DNA from: Devosia ginsengisoli
GTDB taxonomy: Bacteria; Pseudomonadota; Alphaproteobacteria; Rhizobiales; Devosiaceae
Direction: 5' to 3'
Length of the DNA: 64,000 nucleotides
Assembly (NCBI RefSeq): GCF_007859655.1
Contig: NZ_CP042304.1
Location: 1,860,001 to 1,924,000 of the forward strand
Shown: positions 29,981 through 38,335 of the stretch, one piece after another
How positions within the stretch are numbered: the first letter of the stretch is position 1
How the letters are laid out: the number at the start of each line of letters is the position of its first letter
Notes under the pieces: model-generated
What the model was told of the DNA's origin: nothing
Database searches by the model: none
What the model saw: only the letters and a program-made list of their open reading frames with translations
Made by a program: the position numbers and the translations under genes

Positions 29981-31573
29981 TCAGGCCAGCAGGTCGAGCT
30001 CTTCCAGCGCGTCGCTGGCGACCAGACGATCCCGCCCCTGCGCCTTGGCCCGATAGAGCCGGCGGTCGGCAATGGCCATGATTTCGGCCTGCTCCATGCC
30101 CCGCCCCGCTGCGGCGAGACCGATACTGGCGGTAACGCGCAGTCCCGGTCCCAGATCGGACCAGTTGGCTCGCGAAAACGCCTCGCGCACCGCTTCGGCC
30201 ACCGCCGCCGCCGGCTCGATATCGAGATCGGGGAACAGCAGCGCAAATTCCTCGCCGCCCAGCCGGAAGGCCCGCATGCCCCAGCCCAGCCCGTTCAGCA
30301 GCTCGGCGGCGCGCCGCAACACCGCATCCCCAACCAGGTGGGAATAGCTGTCATTGACCGCCTTGAAGTGGTCGAGATCGAGAATGCCCAGGCAGAAGCG
30401 GCTGCCGCGCAACGCCTCGATGGCCGCATCGAACCGCCGCCGGTTCGGCAGTCCGGTCAGTGCATCCTGCCCGGCCTGTTCCTCGAACACTGCCGCCCTC
30501 GCCTGCAATTTACGGGTCTGCAACTGCATTTCCACCAGTTGCGCCCGCCGCCGCGTTACGTCGCCCATCTGCCGCTGGTAGGCGATGTGGAACTGCTTGT
30601 AGAGGCCGAGCGCCTGCTCGAAATTGCCCAGTGCCTCATGCACTTCGGCCAGTCGCCTGATCGTATTGGCCTTGTGGTCGGCATTGGCATTATCCGCCGC
30701 CAGCGCCACCGCTTCCTCGCTCAGTGCCAGCGCTTCGGCCAACTGGCCGGCATGGGTCAGCAATTCGGCGCTGGTATAGATGTAATGGATGCGCTCGCGC
30801 AGCCCCACCGCCCCGGCCACCGCCTCCCAGCGCGCCAGATAGGTCCGGGCCAGGGCAATATTGCCCGTCAGCACATGATATTCGGCCCCGTTACACAAAG
30901 CCGTGCGCAATGACCAGCTATCGCCACACCCGTCCGCCGCCACGATGGCGCGGTCATTGTTGACGATGGCGAGCTCGCGCAGGCGGCGCCCTTCCGCCAT
31001 GTCGCCCCGGCTTTCCGCCGCCTCGGCCATGGAAACCTGCGAATAGGCCAGGTTGGTGAGATAGAGCGACCGCTCCGAAGGCAGGTCGAACCCCGCCACC
31101 AGTTCCAGGCACCGCTCCAGCAGCGGCACGGCCAACTGGTCCTGCCGGCAATACATCAGCGCAATGGCCTTGGCATTCATGGCAAAGGCCAGCATGCCCT
31201 GGTCGGGCTGCATCTCGGCCAGCCGCATCGCCGTCTCCGCCTCGGCAAAGCCCTCGTCGACCAGCCCCATTTCCACCAGGAGCCAGCTATAGATGGCCGA
31301 GGCATTGGCATGGCCATGGGTGCGGCCATGCTGGCTCCACAACTCCTTGGCCGCCACCGCGCAGTCTATGCCCTCGTCGGCCAGCCCCAGTTGCAGGCAG
31401 AACCAGGCGATCTGCGTCAGGCATTCAGCCATGCCCGGCCCGTCTTCCGCATCCTGCACCAGCCCATAGAGCCGGCGCGACTCCGCCAAAGCCTCGGCCG
31501 AACGCCCGGTACGGCCCATGCGCCAGCACGCGGCAAGCTGTTCGGCAAAAGGCGTCGGCGACTGGTCGGACAC
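29981..31573 (-). CDS. TPR-GGDEF protein, probable diguanylate cyclase
   Basis: 530 residues, soluble. About 350 N-terminal residues are TPR-like helices (sensor or partner-binding), followed by a short coiled coil (RAQLVEMQLQTRKLQARAAVF) and a GGDEF domain with intact FRLGGEEFALLFPD active-site loop and the DLDHFKAVND substrate motif. The RxxD inhibitory site normally just before GGEEF is missing, so product inhibition may be absent. It would make cyclic di-GMP. The start is ATG at 31573; no operon partner. Confidence 0.9.
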   Translation of the reverse strand: MSDQSPTPFAEQLAACWRMGRTGRSAEALAESRRLYGLVQDAEDGPGMAECLTQIAWFCLQLGLADEGIDCAVAAKELWSQHGRTHGHANASAIYSWLLVEMGLVDEGFAEAETAMRLAEMQPDQGMLAFAMNAKAIALMYCRQDQLAVPLLERCLELVAGFDLPSERSLYLTNLAYSQVSMAEAAESRGDMAEGRRLRELAIVNNDRAIVAADGCGDSWSLRTALCNGAEYHVLTGNIALARTYLARWEAVAGAVGLRERIHYIYTSAELLTHAGQLAEALALSEEAVALAADNANADHKANTIRRLAEVHEALGNFEQALGLYKQFHIAYQRQMGDVTRRRAQLVEMQLQTRKLQARAAVFEEQAGQDALTGLPNRRRFDAAIEALRGSRFCLGILDLDHFKAVNDSYSHLVGDAVLRRAAELLNGLGWGMRAFRLGGEEFALLFPDLDIEPAAAVAEAVREAFSRANWSDLGPGLRVTASIGLAAAGRGMEQAEIMAIADRRLYRAKAQGRDRLVASDALEELDLLA

Positions 31574-31666
31574 GTCAGCAAAGCACTCGATAAGGACGCC
31601 TTATTGGAGCGCGATCCCGTAAAGATTCAGCAAAGTCCAGTCGTTGCAATTGTTTGACTCGACGGA

Positions 31667-32794
31667 TCAGCCCTCCGGCGCCACCCGGATCAGCCTGCCA
31701 TTGTCCGCATCGGTCAGCAGATAAATCGCCCCATCCGGCCCCACCCGCACATCGCGGATACGGCCCAACTGGCCGGCAAACAGCCTCTCCTCGCCGACGA
31801 TTGCGTCGCCCTCCACATCGAGCCGCACCAGCAATTGCCCGCTGAGCCCACCCGCGAGCAGGTCACCCTGCCAGTCCGGCAACAGGTCGCCCTCGTAGAA
31901 ATCGAGCCCGGACGGCGAAATCGACGGGTCCCAGTAATGCAGCGGCTGCTCCAGACCTTCCTTCTCGGTGCCCTCCCCGATCGGCACGCCGGAATAATCG
32001 ACCCCATAGGTGATGACCGGCCAGCCGTAATTGCCGCCGGCCCGGGGCATGTTCACCTCGTCCCCGCCGCGTGCGCCATGCTCCACCGTGAACAACACGC
32101 CATCGTCACGCAAAGTCGCGCCCTGCGGATTGCGATGGCCCTTGCTCCACAATTCGGGCGCCCAGCCCTCCGGTTTCGGATTGTCATCCGGCACCGAACC
32201 GTCAGGCGCAATCCGCACGATGGCCCCGGCCAGGTCCATCATGTCCTGCGCCCGGTCCTGGTCGCCGCGCTCGCCCAAAGTCACGAACAGGTTGCCGTCC
32301 TGCCCGATCACCACACGCGACCCGAAATGCCGGTTGGTGGTGGTGAAATTGTTCATGCGGAAGATGACCGTGCTGTCCTCCAGCCGCCCGCTATCGCCTT
32401 CCAGCACCAGCCGGGCCGACAGCAAAGCCGTCCCCTGCCCACGCTGCAATCCGGCATCCTGCGCGCGCTCGGAGAAGGTGAGATAGATCTGCCCGCTGGT
32501 CTCGAAATCAGGCGCCAGCGCCAGGTCGAGCAACCCGCCCTGCCCCTGGTTATAGACTTCCGGCAGGCCGGCAATCGGCTCGCCCACCACGCCGTCATCG
32601 ATCACCCGCAACTGCCCGCTGCGCTCGGTCACCAGCATGCGTCCATCGGGCAGGAAGCCGAGCGCCCAGGGATGGTCCAGCCCCTCGGCAATGACCGTAG
32701 CAGTGAGATTGCCGGCACTCGACTCGACGGTCTGTGCCGCAGCAGTGGGAACAAGCGCCAGCAGCGCGGCGGAGGTTATGGCAAAGCGAAACAT
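31667..32794 (-). CDS. PQQ-dependent soluble aldose sugar dehydrogenase
   Basis: 375 residues: a signal peptide (FRFAITSAALLALVPTAAAQ) then a six-bladed propeller of the GSDH family. Family features are GLDHPWALGFLPDGRMLVTE with the catalytic-site region, FGSRVVIGQDGNLFVTLGERGD, LWSKGHRNPQG, and YGWPVITYG. It oxidises aldoses in the periplasm with PQQ and calcium, like YliI of E. coli. The ATG at 32794 is chosen for its signal peptide; an upstream in-frame start has none. It is divergent from greA. Confidence 0.92.
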   Translation of the reverse strand: MFRFAITSAALLALVPTAAAQTVESSAGNLTATVIAEGLDHPWALGFLPDGRMLVTERSGQLRVIDDGVVGEPIAGLPEVYNQGQGGLLDLALAPDFETSGQIYLTFSERAQDAGLQRGQGTALLSARLVLEGDSGRLEDSTVIFRMNNFTTTNRHFGSRVVIGQDGNLFVTLGERGDQDRAQDMMDLAGAIVRIAPDGSVPDDNPKPEGWAPELWSKGHRNPQGATLRDDGVLFTVEHGARGGDEVNMPRAGGNYGWPVITYGVDYSGVPIGEGTEKEGLEQPLHYWDPSISPSGLDFYEGDLLPDWQGDLLAGGLSGQLLVRLDVEGDAIVGEERLFAGQLGRIRDVRVGPDGAIYLLTDADNGRLIRVAPEG

Positions 32795-33074
32795 CTGAGG
32801 CCTTTCGACGCGATCGGGAGTAAAAACTTGAACCCGCATGTGAACATGACCATCTTCATGCCGACACCCGCTTGACCGAAACGCGGCAGGCGGGCAATTT
32901 GAGCCCATCTCCCCTCAAAACTAATCGTGAAGCGCACGCCGAACGGGATTTTGGCTGGGAAGAAGGCTATGAGAGCATCGCGCGGAGAAGCGGGAAACCG
33001 CTTGTCCGCAAAAATGCTATGACATCAAAGACTTGGAGCCGCATCGCGGCTCTGTCGTGCCGAGGAGGCTACGA

Positions 33075-33548
33075 ATGGACAAGATTCCGATGACGGTGGG
33101 TGGCCACAAGGCGCTCACCGCCGAGTTTGAGCATCGCACTGCCAATGAGCGCCGTCGCATCATCGACGCGATCGCCGAAGCGCGTGCGCATGGGGACCTG
33201 TCCGAAAATGCCGAATATTCGGCTGCCAAGGAACAGCAGAGCCTCAACGAGGGCCGCATCAAGGAACTCGAGACCATCCTGGCGCTGGCCGACATCATCG
33301 ATGTCAGCAAGCTCAGCGGCACGTCGGTCAAGTTCGGCGCCACCGTGACCTATCTCGACGAGGACACCGAGGAAGAAAAGACCTATCAGGTCGTCGGCGA
33401 TCCCGAGGCCGATGCCTCGGCCGGCCGCATCTCGATTTCCTCGCCCATCGCCCGCGCCATGATCGGCAAGTCCGAGGGCGATTCGTTCGAGGTTGCCGCA
33501 CCCGGTGGTGCCCGCAGCTACGAAATCATCAAGATCAAGTATGTCTGA
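33075..33548 (+). CDS. greA: Transcript cleavage factor GreA
   Basis: 157 residues: an N-terminal coiled-coil hairpin with the acidic tip ([18 protein letters not shown]) that enters the RNA polymerase secondary channel to trigger cleavage of backtracked RNA, then the FKBP-like C-terminal domain ([26 protein letters not shown]). The ATG at 33075 has GAGGAGG seven bases upstream. A weak hairpin follows. Confidence 0.96.
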   Translation: MDKIPMTVGGHKALTAEFEHRTANERRRIIDAIAEARAHGDLSENAEYSAAKEQQSLNEGRIKELETILALADIIDVSKLSGTSVKFGATVTYLDEDTEEEKTYQVVGDPEADASAGRISISSPIARAMIGKSEGDSFEVAAPGGARSYEIIKIKYV

Positions 33549-33566
33549 TGCCCAATTGGTGGGCAT
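33548..33566 (+). terminator. Weak hairpin after greA
   Basis: ATGCCCA and TGGGCAT form a 7-bp stem around ATTGG and TTTG follows. It may end greA transcripts. Confidence 0.35.
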
Positions 33567-33705
33567 TTGCCTGCCTCGGGTGTGACATTTCCGTCTGTTC
33601 CACAGGCACGTGGCTGCCGGAGGAATGGTTTGCCTTGAAAGAATACTCCTTCGGCCCTTAACTTAGGGGCAGAGGGAGTATTCGCATTTGTCGGAGAGCG
33701 TCGCG

Positions 33706-34656
33706 ATGCACGCGAAAGTCATCATCATCGGTTCCGGCCCGGCCGGTTACACCGCCGCCATCTATGCGGCGCGCGCCATGCTGGAACCCGTGATGATCCA
33801 GGGCCTGCAGCCGGGTGGCCAGCTGACCATCACCACCGATGTCGAAAACTATCCCGGCTTTGCCGATGTCATCCAGGGCCCCTGGCTCATGGACCAGATG
33901 AAGGCGCAGGCCGAGCATGTCGGCACGCGCATCGTCAGCGACATCATCGTCAGCGTCGATTTCGACAAGCGTCCCTTCACCCTGACCAGCGATAGCGGCG
34001 TGGTCTACACGGCCGACAGCGTCATCATCGCCACCGGCGCCCAGGCCAAGTGGCTGGGCCTGCCCAGCGAGCAGAAATTCCAGGGTTTCGGCGTGTCCGC
34101 CTGCGCCACCTGCGATGGCTTCTTCTATCGCAACAAGGAAGTGCTGGTGGTCGGCGGCGGCAATACCGCGGTCGAGGAAGCCCTGTTCCTGACCAATTTC
34201 GCCTCCAAGGTGATTCTGGTGCACCGCCGCAACGAGTTCCGCGCCGAACGCATCCTGCAGGAGCGTCTGTTCAAGAACCCCAAGATCGAAGTGCGCTGGA
34301 ATACCGAGATCGTCGAGGTCGGCGGCTCGCCCATGCCGCCTTCGGTCAACACGGTCACCCTGCGCGACATTGCCAGCAATCGCACCTATGAGCAGCCGAT
34401 CGACGGCATCTTCATCGCCATCGGCCACGCGCCCGCCACGTCCATCTTCGCCGGCAAACTCGACATGAAGCCGGGCGGGTACCTCCAGGTGAAGCCGGGC
34501 ACGACAGAAACCAACATCCCCGGCGTCTTCGCGGCGGGCGATGTGACCGACGACGTTTACCGCCAGGCAATCACGGCCGCAGGCATGGGTTGCATGGCGG
34601 CCCTCGAAGCGGAACGATACCTCGCCGAACACGAACTCGCCGAGGCGGCGGAGTAA
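33706..34656 (+). CDS. trxB: Thioredoxin-disulfide reductase
   Basis: 316-residue low-molecular-weight flavoprotein that passes electrons from NADPH to thioredoxin. It has the FAD loop IIIGSGPAGYTAAIYAARA, the redox-active CATC at 133-136 within SACATCDGFF, the NADPH loop VVGGGNTAVEEAL with HRRNEFRAE, and the late FAD motif VFAAGDVTD. The ATG at 33706 with GGAGAG eight bases upstream is preferred to TTG at 33688. The LysR gene follows by 30 bases on the same strand, a neighbour pair seen in other alphaproteobacteria. Confidence 0.96.
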   Translation: MHAKVIIIGSGPAGYTAAIYAARAMLEPVMIQGLQPGGQLTITTDVENYPGFADVIQGPWLMDQMKAQAEHVGTRIVSDIIVSVDFDKRPFTLTSDSGVVYTADSVIIATGAQAKWLGLPSEQKFQGFGVSACATCDGFFYRNKEVLVVGGGNTAVEEALFLTNFASKVILVHRRNEFRAERILQERLFKNPKIEVRWNTEIVEVGGSPMPPSVNTVTLRDIASNRTYEQPIDGIFIAIGHAPATSIFAGKLDMKPGGYLQVKPGTTETNIPGVFAAGDVTDDVYRQAITAAGMGCMAALEAERYLAEHELAEAAE

Positions 34657-34686
34657 CAGCCGACCAACTGGAAAGCGTCATAAGAA

Positions 34687-35580
34687 ATGCTCGACTGGGA
34701 CAAACTCCGGATTTTCCACACCGCCGCCGAGTCGGGCAGTTTCACCCATGCCGCCGAAAAGCTCGGCATGAGCCAGTCGGCCGTATCCCGGCAGATTTCC
34801 GCCCTCGAAGACGATCTGGGCCTCAAGCTCTTCATCCGCCATGCGCGCGGCCTGGTGCTGACCGAAGTGGGTGAGCAACTGTTCCGCACTGCCCACCGCA
34901 TGCATTGGGAGCTCCAGCAGGTTGAAACCCAGATGTCCGAGAGCCAGGACGTCCCCACCGGCCCGCTCATCGTCACCACCACGGTGGGTATCGGCTCGAC
35001 CTGGCTCAGCTCGCGCCTCGATGAATTTTTGAAGCTCTATCCGCTGATCCAGCTCGAAATCCGCCTCAACGACGCCGAGCTGGACCTGGCCATGCGCGAG
35101 GCCGACGTGGCCATCCGCCTGCACCGGCCCAACCAGTCCGAGATGATCCAGCGCAAGCTGTTCACCGTCCACAACCACTTCTACGCGTCCAACGCCTATA
35201 TCGACGAGTTCGGCATGCCCACCAGCGCCGAACAGCTCGATGATCACCGCATCATCAGCTTCGGCGAGCCGGTGCCGTCCTATCTCGGCGATATCAACTA
35301 TCTCGAACGCATGGGCCGCACCGATTCCAGCCCGCGCCGCGCCGCGCTCAAGGTCAACGCCATCTATGGCATGATGCAGGCCTGCCGCGCCGGCATCGGC
35401 ATCGCCATGCTGCCCGACTATGTCACCGAAAAGGAAGACGGCCTGGTCCAGGTGCTGCCCGAAGTCGAGCTGCCGGCCTATGAAGGCTTCTTCGTCTACC
35501 CCCCGGCCCTCAAGAACTCCAAGCGCGTCGGCGTCTTCCGCGACTTCCTCGTGGCCAAGGCAAGAGAGTGGAGCTTCTGA
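34687..35580 (+). CDS. LysR-family transcriptional regulator downstream of trxB
   Basis: 297 residues: winged helix at 6-65 (FHTAAESGSFTHAAEKLGMSQSAVSRQ), a linker helix, and an effector domain from about 92 to 290. The effector domain lacks an OxyR-type cysteine pair. Its target is not deducible; position suggests co-transcription with trxB. LysR proteins close to this in Rhizobiales include VtlR/LsrB-type regulators of small proteins and sRNAs, but I cannot assign it to that group from sequence alone. Confidence 0.88.
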   Translation: MLDWDKLRIFHTAAESGSFTHAAEKLGMSQSAVSRQISALEDDLGLKLFIRHARGLVLTEVGEQLFRTAHRMHWELQQVETQMSESQDVPTGPLIVTTTVGIGSTWLSSRLDEFLKLYPLIQLEIRLNDAELDLAMREADVAIRLHRPNQSEMIQRKLFTVHNHFYASNAYIDEFGMPTSAEQLDDHRIISFGEPVPSYLGDINYLERMGRTDSSPRRAALKVNAIYGMMQACRAGIGIAMLPDYVTEKEDGLVQVLPEVELPAYEGFFVYPPALKNSKRVGVFRDFLVAKAREWSF

Positions 35581-35626
35581 CCCGTCGGCTGGTGCCAATT
35601 TGCGCCTCACGCTCCACAACCACCGG

Positions 35627-35753
35627 GTCACCCCGGCCTTGAGCCGGGGCCTATTTTGAGATCGGGCCGCACACCGCCAGATCGCGGTCTGAACCACCAT
35701 CTTGCGGCCGCGAAGAAATCTCGAGATGGATCCCGGCTCAAGGCCGGGATGAC
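35627..35753. repeat. Paired palindromic repeat, family R2
   Basis: GTCACCCCGGCCTTGAGCCG at the left faces its inverted partner ending in CGGCTCAAGGCCGGGATGAC at the right, about 90 bases apart. Each arm is itself a palindrome. The same arms occur at 49494-49613. Confidence 0.75.
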
Positions 35754-35816
35754 ATCGCGGATGTGGTAACGCCAGCGCACACAGCCTTCCACAGCCAACC
35801 TCTCCGCGAGGCCCCC

Positions 35817-36521
35817 ATGCCCATCACCACCATCGCCCTCGATGCCGACGATACCCTCTGGCAGAACGAACAGTTCTTCCGCCTCACCGAGCAGCGCTTC
35901 GCCGACCTGCTTAAGCCCTATACCGATGCCACCGACCTCAATGAGCGCCTGATCGCCTCGGTCACCAAGAACCTGAGCTTCTATGGCTTCGGCATGAAGG
36001 GCTTTGCCCTGTCCATGGTGGAAACCGCGCTCGACGTCACCGACCACCGCGTCCCCGGCACCGTCATCGCCGAAGTGCTGGCGGCCGGTCGCGAATTGCT
36101 GAGCTATCCCATCGAAACCCTGCCCTATGTCGACCAGGCGCTCGACCAGTTGCAGCAGACCCATCGGCTGATCCTGGTCACCAAGGGCGATGTGTTCGAC
36201 CAGGAGCGCAAGCTGGCCGCCTCGGGCCTGGCCGATTATTTCGCCGCCATTGAAATCGTCGCCGACAAAACTGCGGCCACCTATGCCCGCATCTTCGAGC
36301 GCCATACCGATGGCCCCGACCACACGGTCATGGTCGGCAATTCGCTGCGCTCCGACGTGCTACCATCGCTCGAAGCCGGTAGCTACGCCGTCTATGTGCC
36401 GCATGACCTGACCTGGTCCTATGAACATGCCGAGGAACCCGAAGGCCAGCCGCGCTATGCCCGCATCGCCCATCTCGGCGAACTGGCCGACGCCATCGCG
36501 CAGTTCGACGGGTCGCGCTAA
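35817..36521 (+). CDS. HAD-superfamily hydrolase
   Basis: 234 residues with the HAD motifs: the nucleophile motif ALDADDTLWQNE (the family DxDxT pattern appears as DADDT), motif II LILVTKGD, and motif IV VMVGNSLRSDV with the acidic metal ligand. A cap domain lies between motifs I and II. It is a phosphatase-like enzyme of unknown substrate, close to YjjG/pyrimidine-nucleotidase-type members. GAGG precedes the ATG. Confidence 0.87.
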   Translation: MPITTIALDADDTLWQNEQFFRLTEQRFADLLKPYTDATDLNERLIASVTKNLSFYGFGMKGFALSMVETALDVTDHRVPGTVIAEVLAAGRELLSYPIETLPYVDQALDQLQQTHRLILVTKGDVFDQERKLAASGLADYFAAIEIVADKTAATYARIFERHTDGPDHTVMVGNSLRSDVLPSLEAGSYAVYVPHDLTWSYEHAEEPEGQPRYARIAHLGELADAIAQFDGSR

Positions 36522-36588
36522 GCTACGTTCATCGCCAATTCAGGCGGACACGCTAGCAGCGGCGCCATAAGTCTTGGGGGAGCAACAC

Positions 36589-37107
36589 ATGCGTTACGTC
36601 GCTGCGATCGGCATCCTTCCGCTTATCCTTCTCTCCATCCTGCCCGCCCGGGCACAGGCCGAGATGGCCACCATCACGCCCGAGCAGATCGGCCAGATTT
36701 TCTGCATCGGCCGCCTCGGCAACGACATGTCGCCCGTAAGCGGCGTGATGAACGACGACCTCGCCGCGCTCATCGAAGATGCCTTTGCCAGCAGCAATGC
36801 ATACCTGGATCGTCATCCAGGCGACAAACCGCCTATGGGCGACGGCGTGCGCTGGAGCAGCTTTCCCGACTATGCCGATGGCTGCACGGTCGGGGACGCC
36901 TCGATACGGGACCTGGTGGCCTATGTCGTGATCAACTACACATTCTCCGATTATCCCGAGGCCAATTACTCGGACACCCTGATGCTCCTGCCCAACTATC
37001 CCGAGAATGGCCCTCCCTACATCTGGCGCCTTTACGACATAAATCTGGGCGACGGCACGACCACGCGCGAATTCCTCTACGGCGCCCTTGAGGCTTCCGC
37101 CGAATAA
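36589..37107 (+). CDS. Exported hypothetical protein
   Basis: 172 residues with a clear signal peptide (MRYVAAIGILPLILLSILPARAQA) and GGGGGAG before the ATG. The mature part has two cysteines (IFCIGRL, DGCTVGD) that could form a disulfide, and a tail rich in Tyr/Asn (YSDTLMLLPNYPENGPPYIW). No family is recognised. It is 15 bases short of the HAD gene style of spacing (68 bases) and could be monocistronic. It is the last protein gene before the sRNA array. Confidence 0.75.
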   Translation: MRYVAAIGILPLILLSILPARAQAEMATITPEQIGQIFCIGRLGNDMSPVSGVMNDDLAALIEDAFASSNAYLDRHPGDKPPMGDGVRWSSFPDYADGCTVGDASIRDLVAYVVINYTFSDYPEANYSDTLMLLPNYPENGPPYIWRLYDINLGDGTTTREFLYGALEASAE

Positions 37108-37176
37108 TACCCGGCGCCCTTCTCTCTGCGGTTCCCCTTGATTCGGCATGATTATTCGAAATCGCATGCGCGAGGC

Positions 37177-37237
37177 GCATGGCTTCCATGTCACCTGCCC
37201 GATTGTTGAGCAGAAGCTCGCGGCCTATATGCCCCAC
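37177..37237 (+). promoter_or_regulatory. Promoter and upstream box of sRNA unit A
   Basis: Box GCATGGCTTCCATGTC (37177-37192), ten bases, TTGTTG (37203-37208), 17-base spacer, TATATG (37226-37231). The arrangement is identical in spacing to units B, C and D. Confidence 0.75.
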
Positions 37238-37355
37238 AGCACAGCGGGCGCTTCTCCTCCTCCCTTGCGCCCTGCTGCGTTCCCTCCTTGCGGGAATTCG
37301 TTCCTGCAACTTATGTGGCTCCGCTCTCCCCTCGAGCGGGGCCACATTTTTATCC
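37238..37355 (+). ncRNA. Anti-Shine-Dalgarno small RNA, unit A
   Basis: About 118 nt. The predicted start is seven bases after the -10. A hairpin (GGGCGC paired with GCGCCC, extended by CAGC/GCTG) shows TTCTCCTCCTCCCTT in the loop. An intrinsic terminator follows at 37315-37355: a 12-bp stem starting GTGGCTCCGCTC, then ATTTTTAT. The loop is complementary to ribosome-binding sites (GGGAGGAG), as in the alpha-proteobacterial sRNAs variously called CcsR, alpha-r14/NfeR1 or cuckoo RNAs. This unit has one such loop; B and C have three. Confidence 0.75.
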
Positions 37356-37370
37356 AGCCTACGCGAAATT

Positions 37371-37431
37371 GCATGGCTGACATGTTCGTCATCGTATTGT
37401 CTACCGATCCGATAGAGTTCATATTGTCATT
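37371..37431 (+). promoter_or_regulatory. Promoter and upstream box of sRNA unit B
   Basis: Box GCATGGCTGACATGTT (37371-37386), ten bases, TTGTCT (37397-37402), 17-base spacer, CATATT (37420-37425). Confidence 0.75.
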
Positions 37432-37621
37432 GTCGCTGAGACGCGCTCCGTATCCTCCTCCCTCGGACCCCGTATCGCGACACCGAACCGGGATCGTATC
37501 CTCCTCCCTCGATCCAGGTTCAACGGCAGAGCGCATATCCTCCTCCCTTGCTCTCTGCCCCACTTTCGATTTGGCTTCGGCCCTATCATCAGGCTCCAAC
37601 TTCGGTTGGAGCCTCTTTTTT
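37432..37621 (+). ncRNA. Anti-Shine-Dalgarno small RNA, unit B
   Basis: About 190 nt with three hairpins, each presenting TATCCTCCTCCCT in the loop: stems TCCG/CGGA, GGATCG/CGATCC (extended AACC/GGTT) and GGCAGAG/CTCTGCC. Then comes a spacer (CTTTCGATTTGGCTTCGGCCC) shared with unit C, and an intrinsic terminator with a 10-bp stem AGGCTCCAAC, TTCG tetraloop and six T (37591-37620). No DUF1127 gene, the usual companion of CcsR RNAs, is found next to it. Confidence 0.85.
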
Positions 37622-37638
37622 GCTCTATGACCCAGAGA

Positions 37639-37724
37639 CCTCATGGTGAGCTTGTCGAACCACGAGGTCGCGCGAGTGGCGCTATCGTGCCACGCCCGCA
37701 TGGTTCGACAGGCTCACCATGAGG
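37639..37724. repeat. Paired inverted repeat, family R4
   Basis: CCTCATGGTGAGCTTGTCGA faces GGTTCGACAGGCTCACCATG-AGG across about 40 bases. It lies between sRNA units B and C, so it may have been inserted between the two after duplication. Confidence 0.7.
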
Positions 37725-37764
37725 GCTGCCAATGCCAGGTGGACAACTTGTCGCTGTGCGAAAT

Positions 37765-37825
37765 GCATGGCAGTCATGTTGACCCATCTATTGCTGACCA
37801 AACGGTCAAAACCTATATTGGCTTT
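37765..37825 (+). promoter_or_regulatory. Promoter and upstream box of sRNA unit C
   Basis: Box GCATGGCAGTCATGTT (37765-37780), ten bases, TTGCTG (37791-37796), 17-base spacer, TATATT (37814-37819). Confidence 0.75.
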
Positions 37826-38020
37826 GTCGCTGGTGAAGCCGCTCCGTATCCTCCTCCCTCGGACCCGCTTCTTGCGACACCGGATCTAGGCCATCTCCTC
37901 CTCCCTTGGCTTGGGTCCACCGGTTCGGCGCATATCCTCCTCCCTTGCGCTGGGCCAAAACTTTCGATTTGGCTTCGGCCCTATCATCAGGCTCCAACTT
38001 CGGTTGGAGCCTCTTTTTTG
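37826..38020 (+). ncRNA. Anti-Shine-Dalgarno small RNA, unit C
   Basis: About 195 nt and a clear paralogue of unit B. Three hairpins with CCTCCTCCC loops: TCCG/CGGA, an 11-pair stem GGATCTAGGCC/GGCTTGGGTCC and an 11-pair stem GGTTCGGCGCA/TGCGCTGGGCC, both kept by wobble pairs. The loops are conserved with unit B while the stem sequences differ, i.e. covariation. The shared spacer and an identical terminator stem with TTCG loop and six T follow (37989-38020). Confidence 0.85.
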
Positions 38021-38048
38021 CTCCGGGCATGAACCGGCCAGCGAATCT

Positions 38049-38109
38049 GCATGGCAGCGTTTCCCATTGCGCGTTTGTGTCGCGCCGGCGGGAGTCCGAT
38101 ACTCCCGCT
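38049..38109 (+). promoter_or_regulatory. Promoter and upstream box of sRNA unit D
   Basis: Box GCATGGCAGCGTTTCC (38049-38064), less conserved in its second half, then TTGTGT (38075-38080), 17-base spacer, GATACT (38098-38103). Distances equal those of units A to C. Confidence 0.6.
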
Positions 38110-38211
38110 CGACCAAACCAGCGGCGTTCGTGGCGCCGCTCCTCCAAGGTCAGATGCTTCGGCTGACGACCTCTAAGGCCCTGCCCATCCCCTCGGGCGG
38201 GGCCTTTCTTT
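38110..38211 (+). ncRNA. Small RNA, divergent unit D of the array
   Basis: About 100 nt: hairpin AGCGGCG/CGCCGCT, the single-stranded motif CTCCTCC (here outside the loop), a hairpin around GTCAG/CTGAC, and a terminator with a 10-bp stem GGCCCTGCCC and TTTCTTT. The CCTCCTCCC loop is lost. It is called from the conserved promoter spacing and the terminator; its function may have diverged. Confidence 0.6.
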
Positions 38212-38335
38212 CCCCGCCCCCGGCAAGTTCTGCCGCCCCGGCGCGCGGCGGAAACGCCAACATTCTGTTTTCGCTGAATTTTCCATCCGGCACGCCATTT
38301 GCATCACGGTCTTCGACCGATCGCAGGAGCATCCG

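Noticed and set aside
37148..37630. 160-residue frame running through the sRNA array
   Set aside because: It reads through two terminators and the CCTCCTCCC hairpins; the array is better explained as RNA.
37240..38020. Repeated CCTCCTCCC units as a possible CRISPR array
   Set aside because: The repeats are short, spaced unevenly and lie in loops of complementary stems; there are no direct repeats of CRISPR length and no cas genes.
37110..38335. DUF1127 gene expected beside CcsR-type RNAs
   Set aside because: No frame in this interval shows the DUF1127 pattern.
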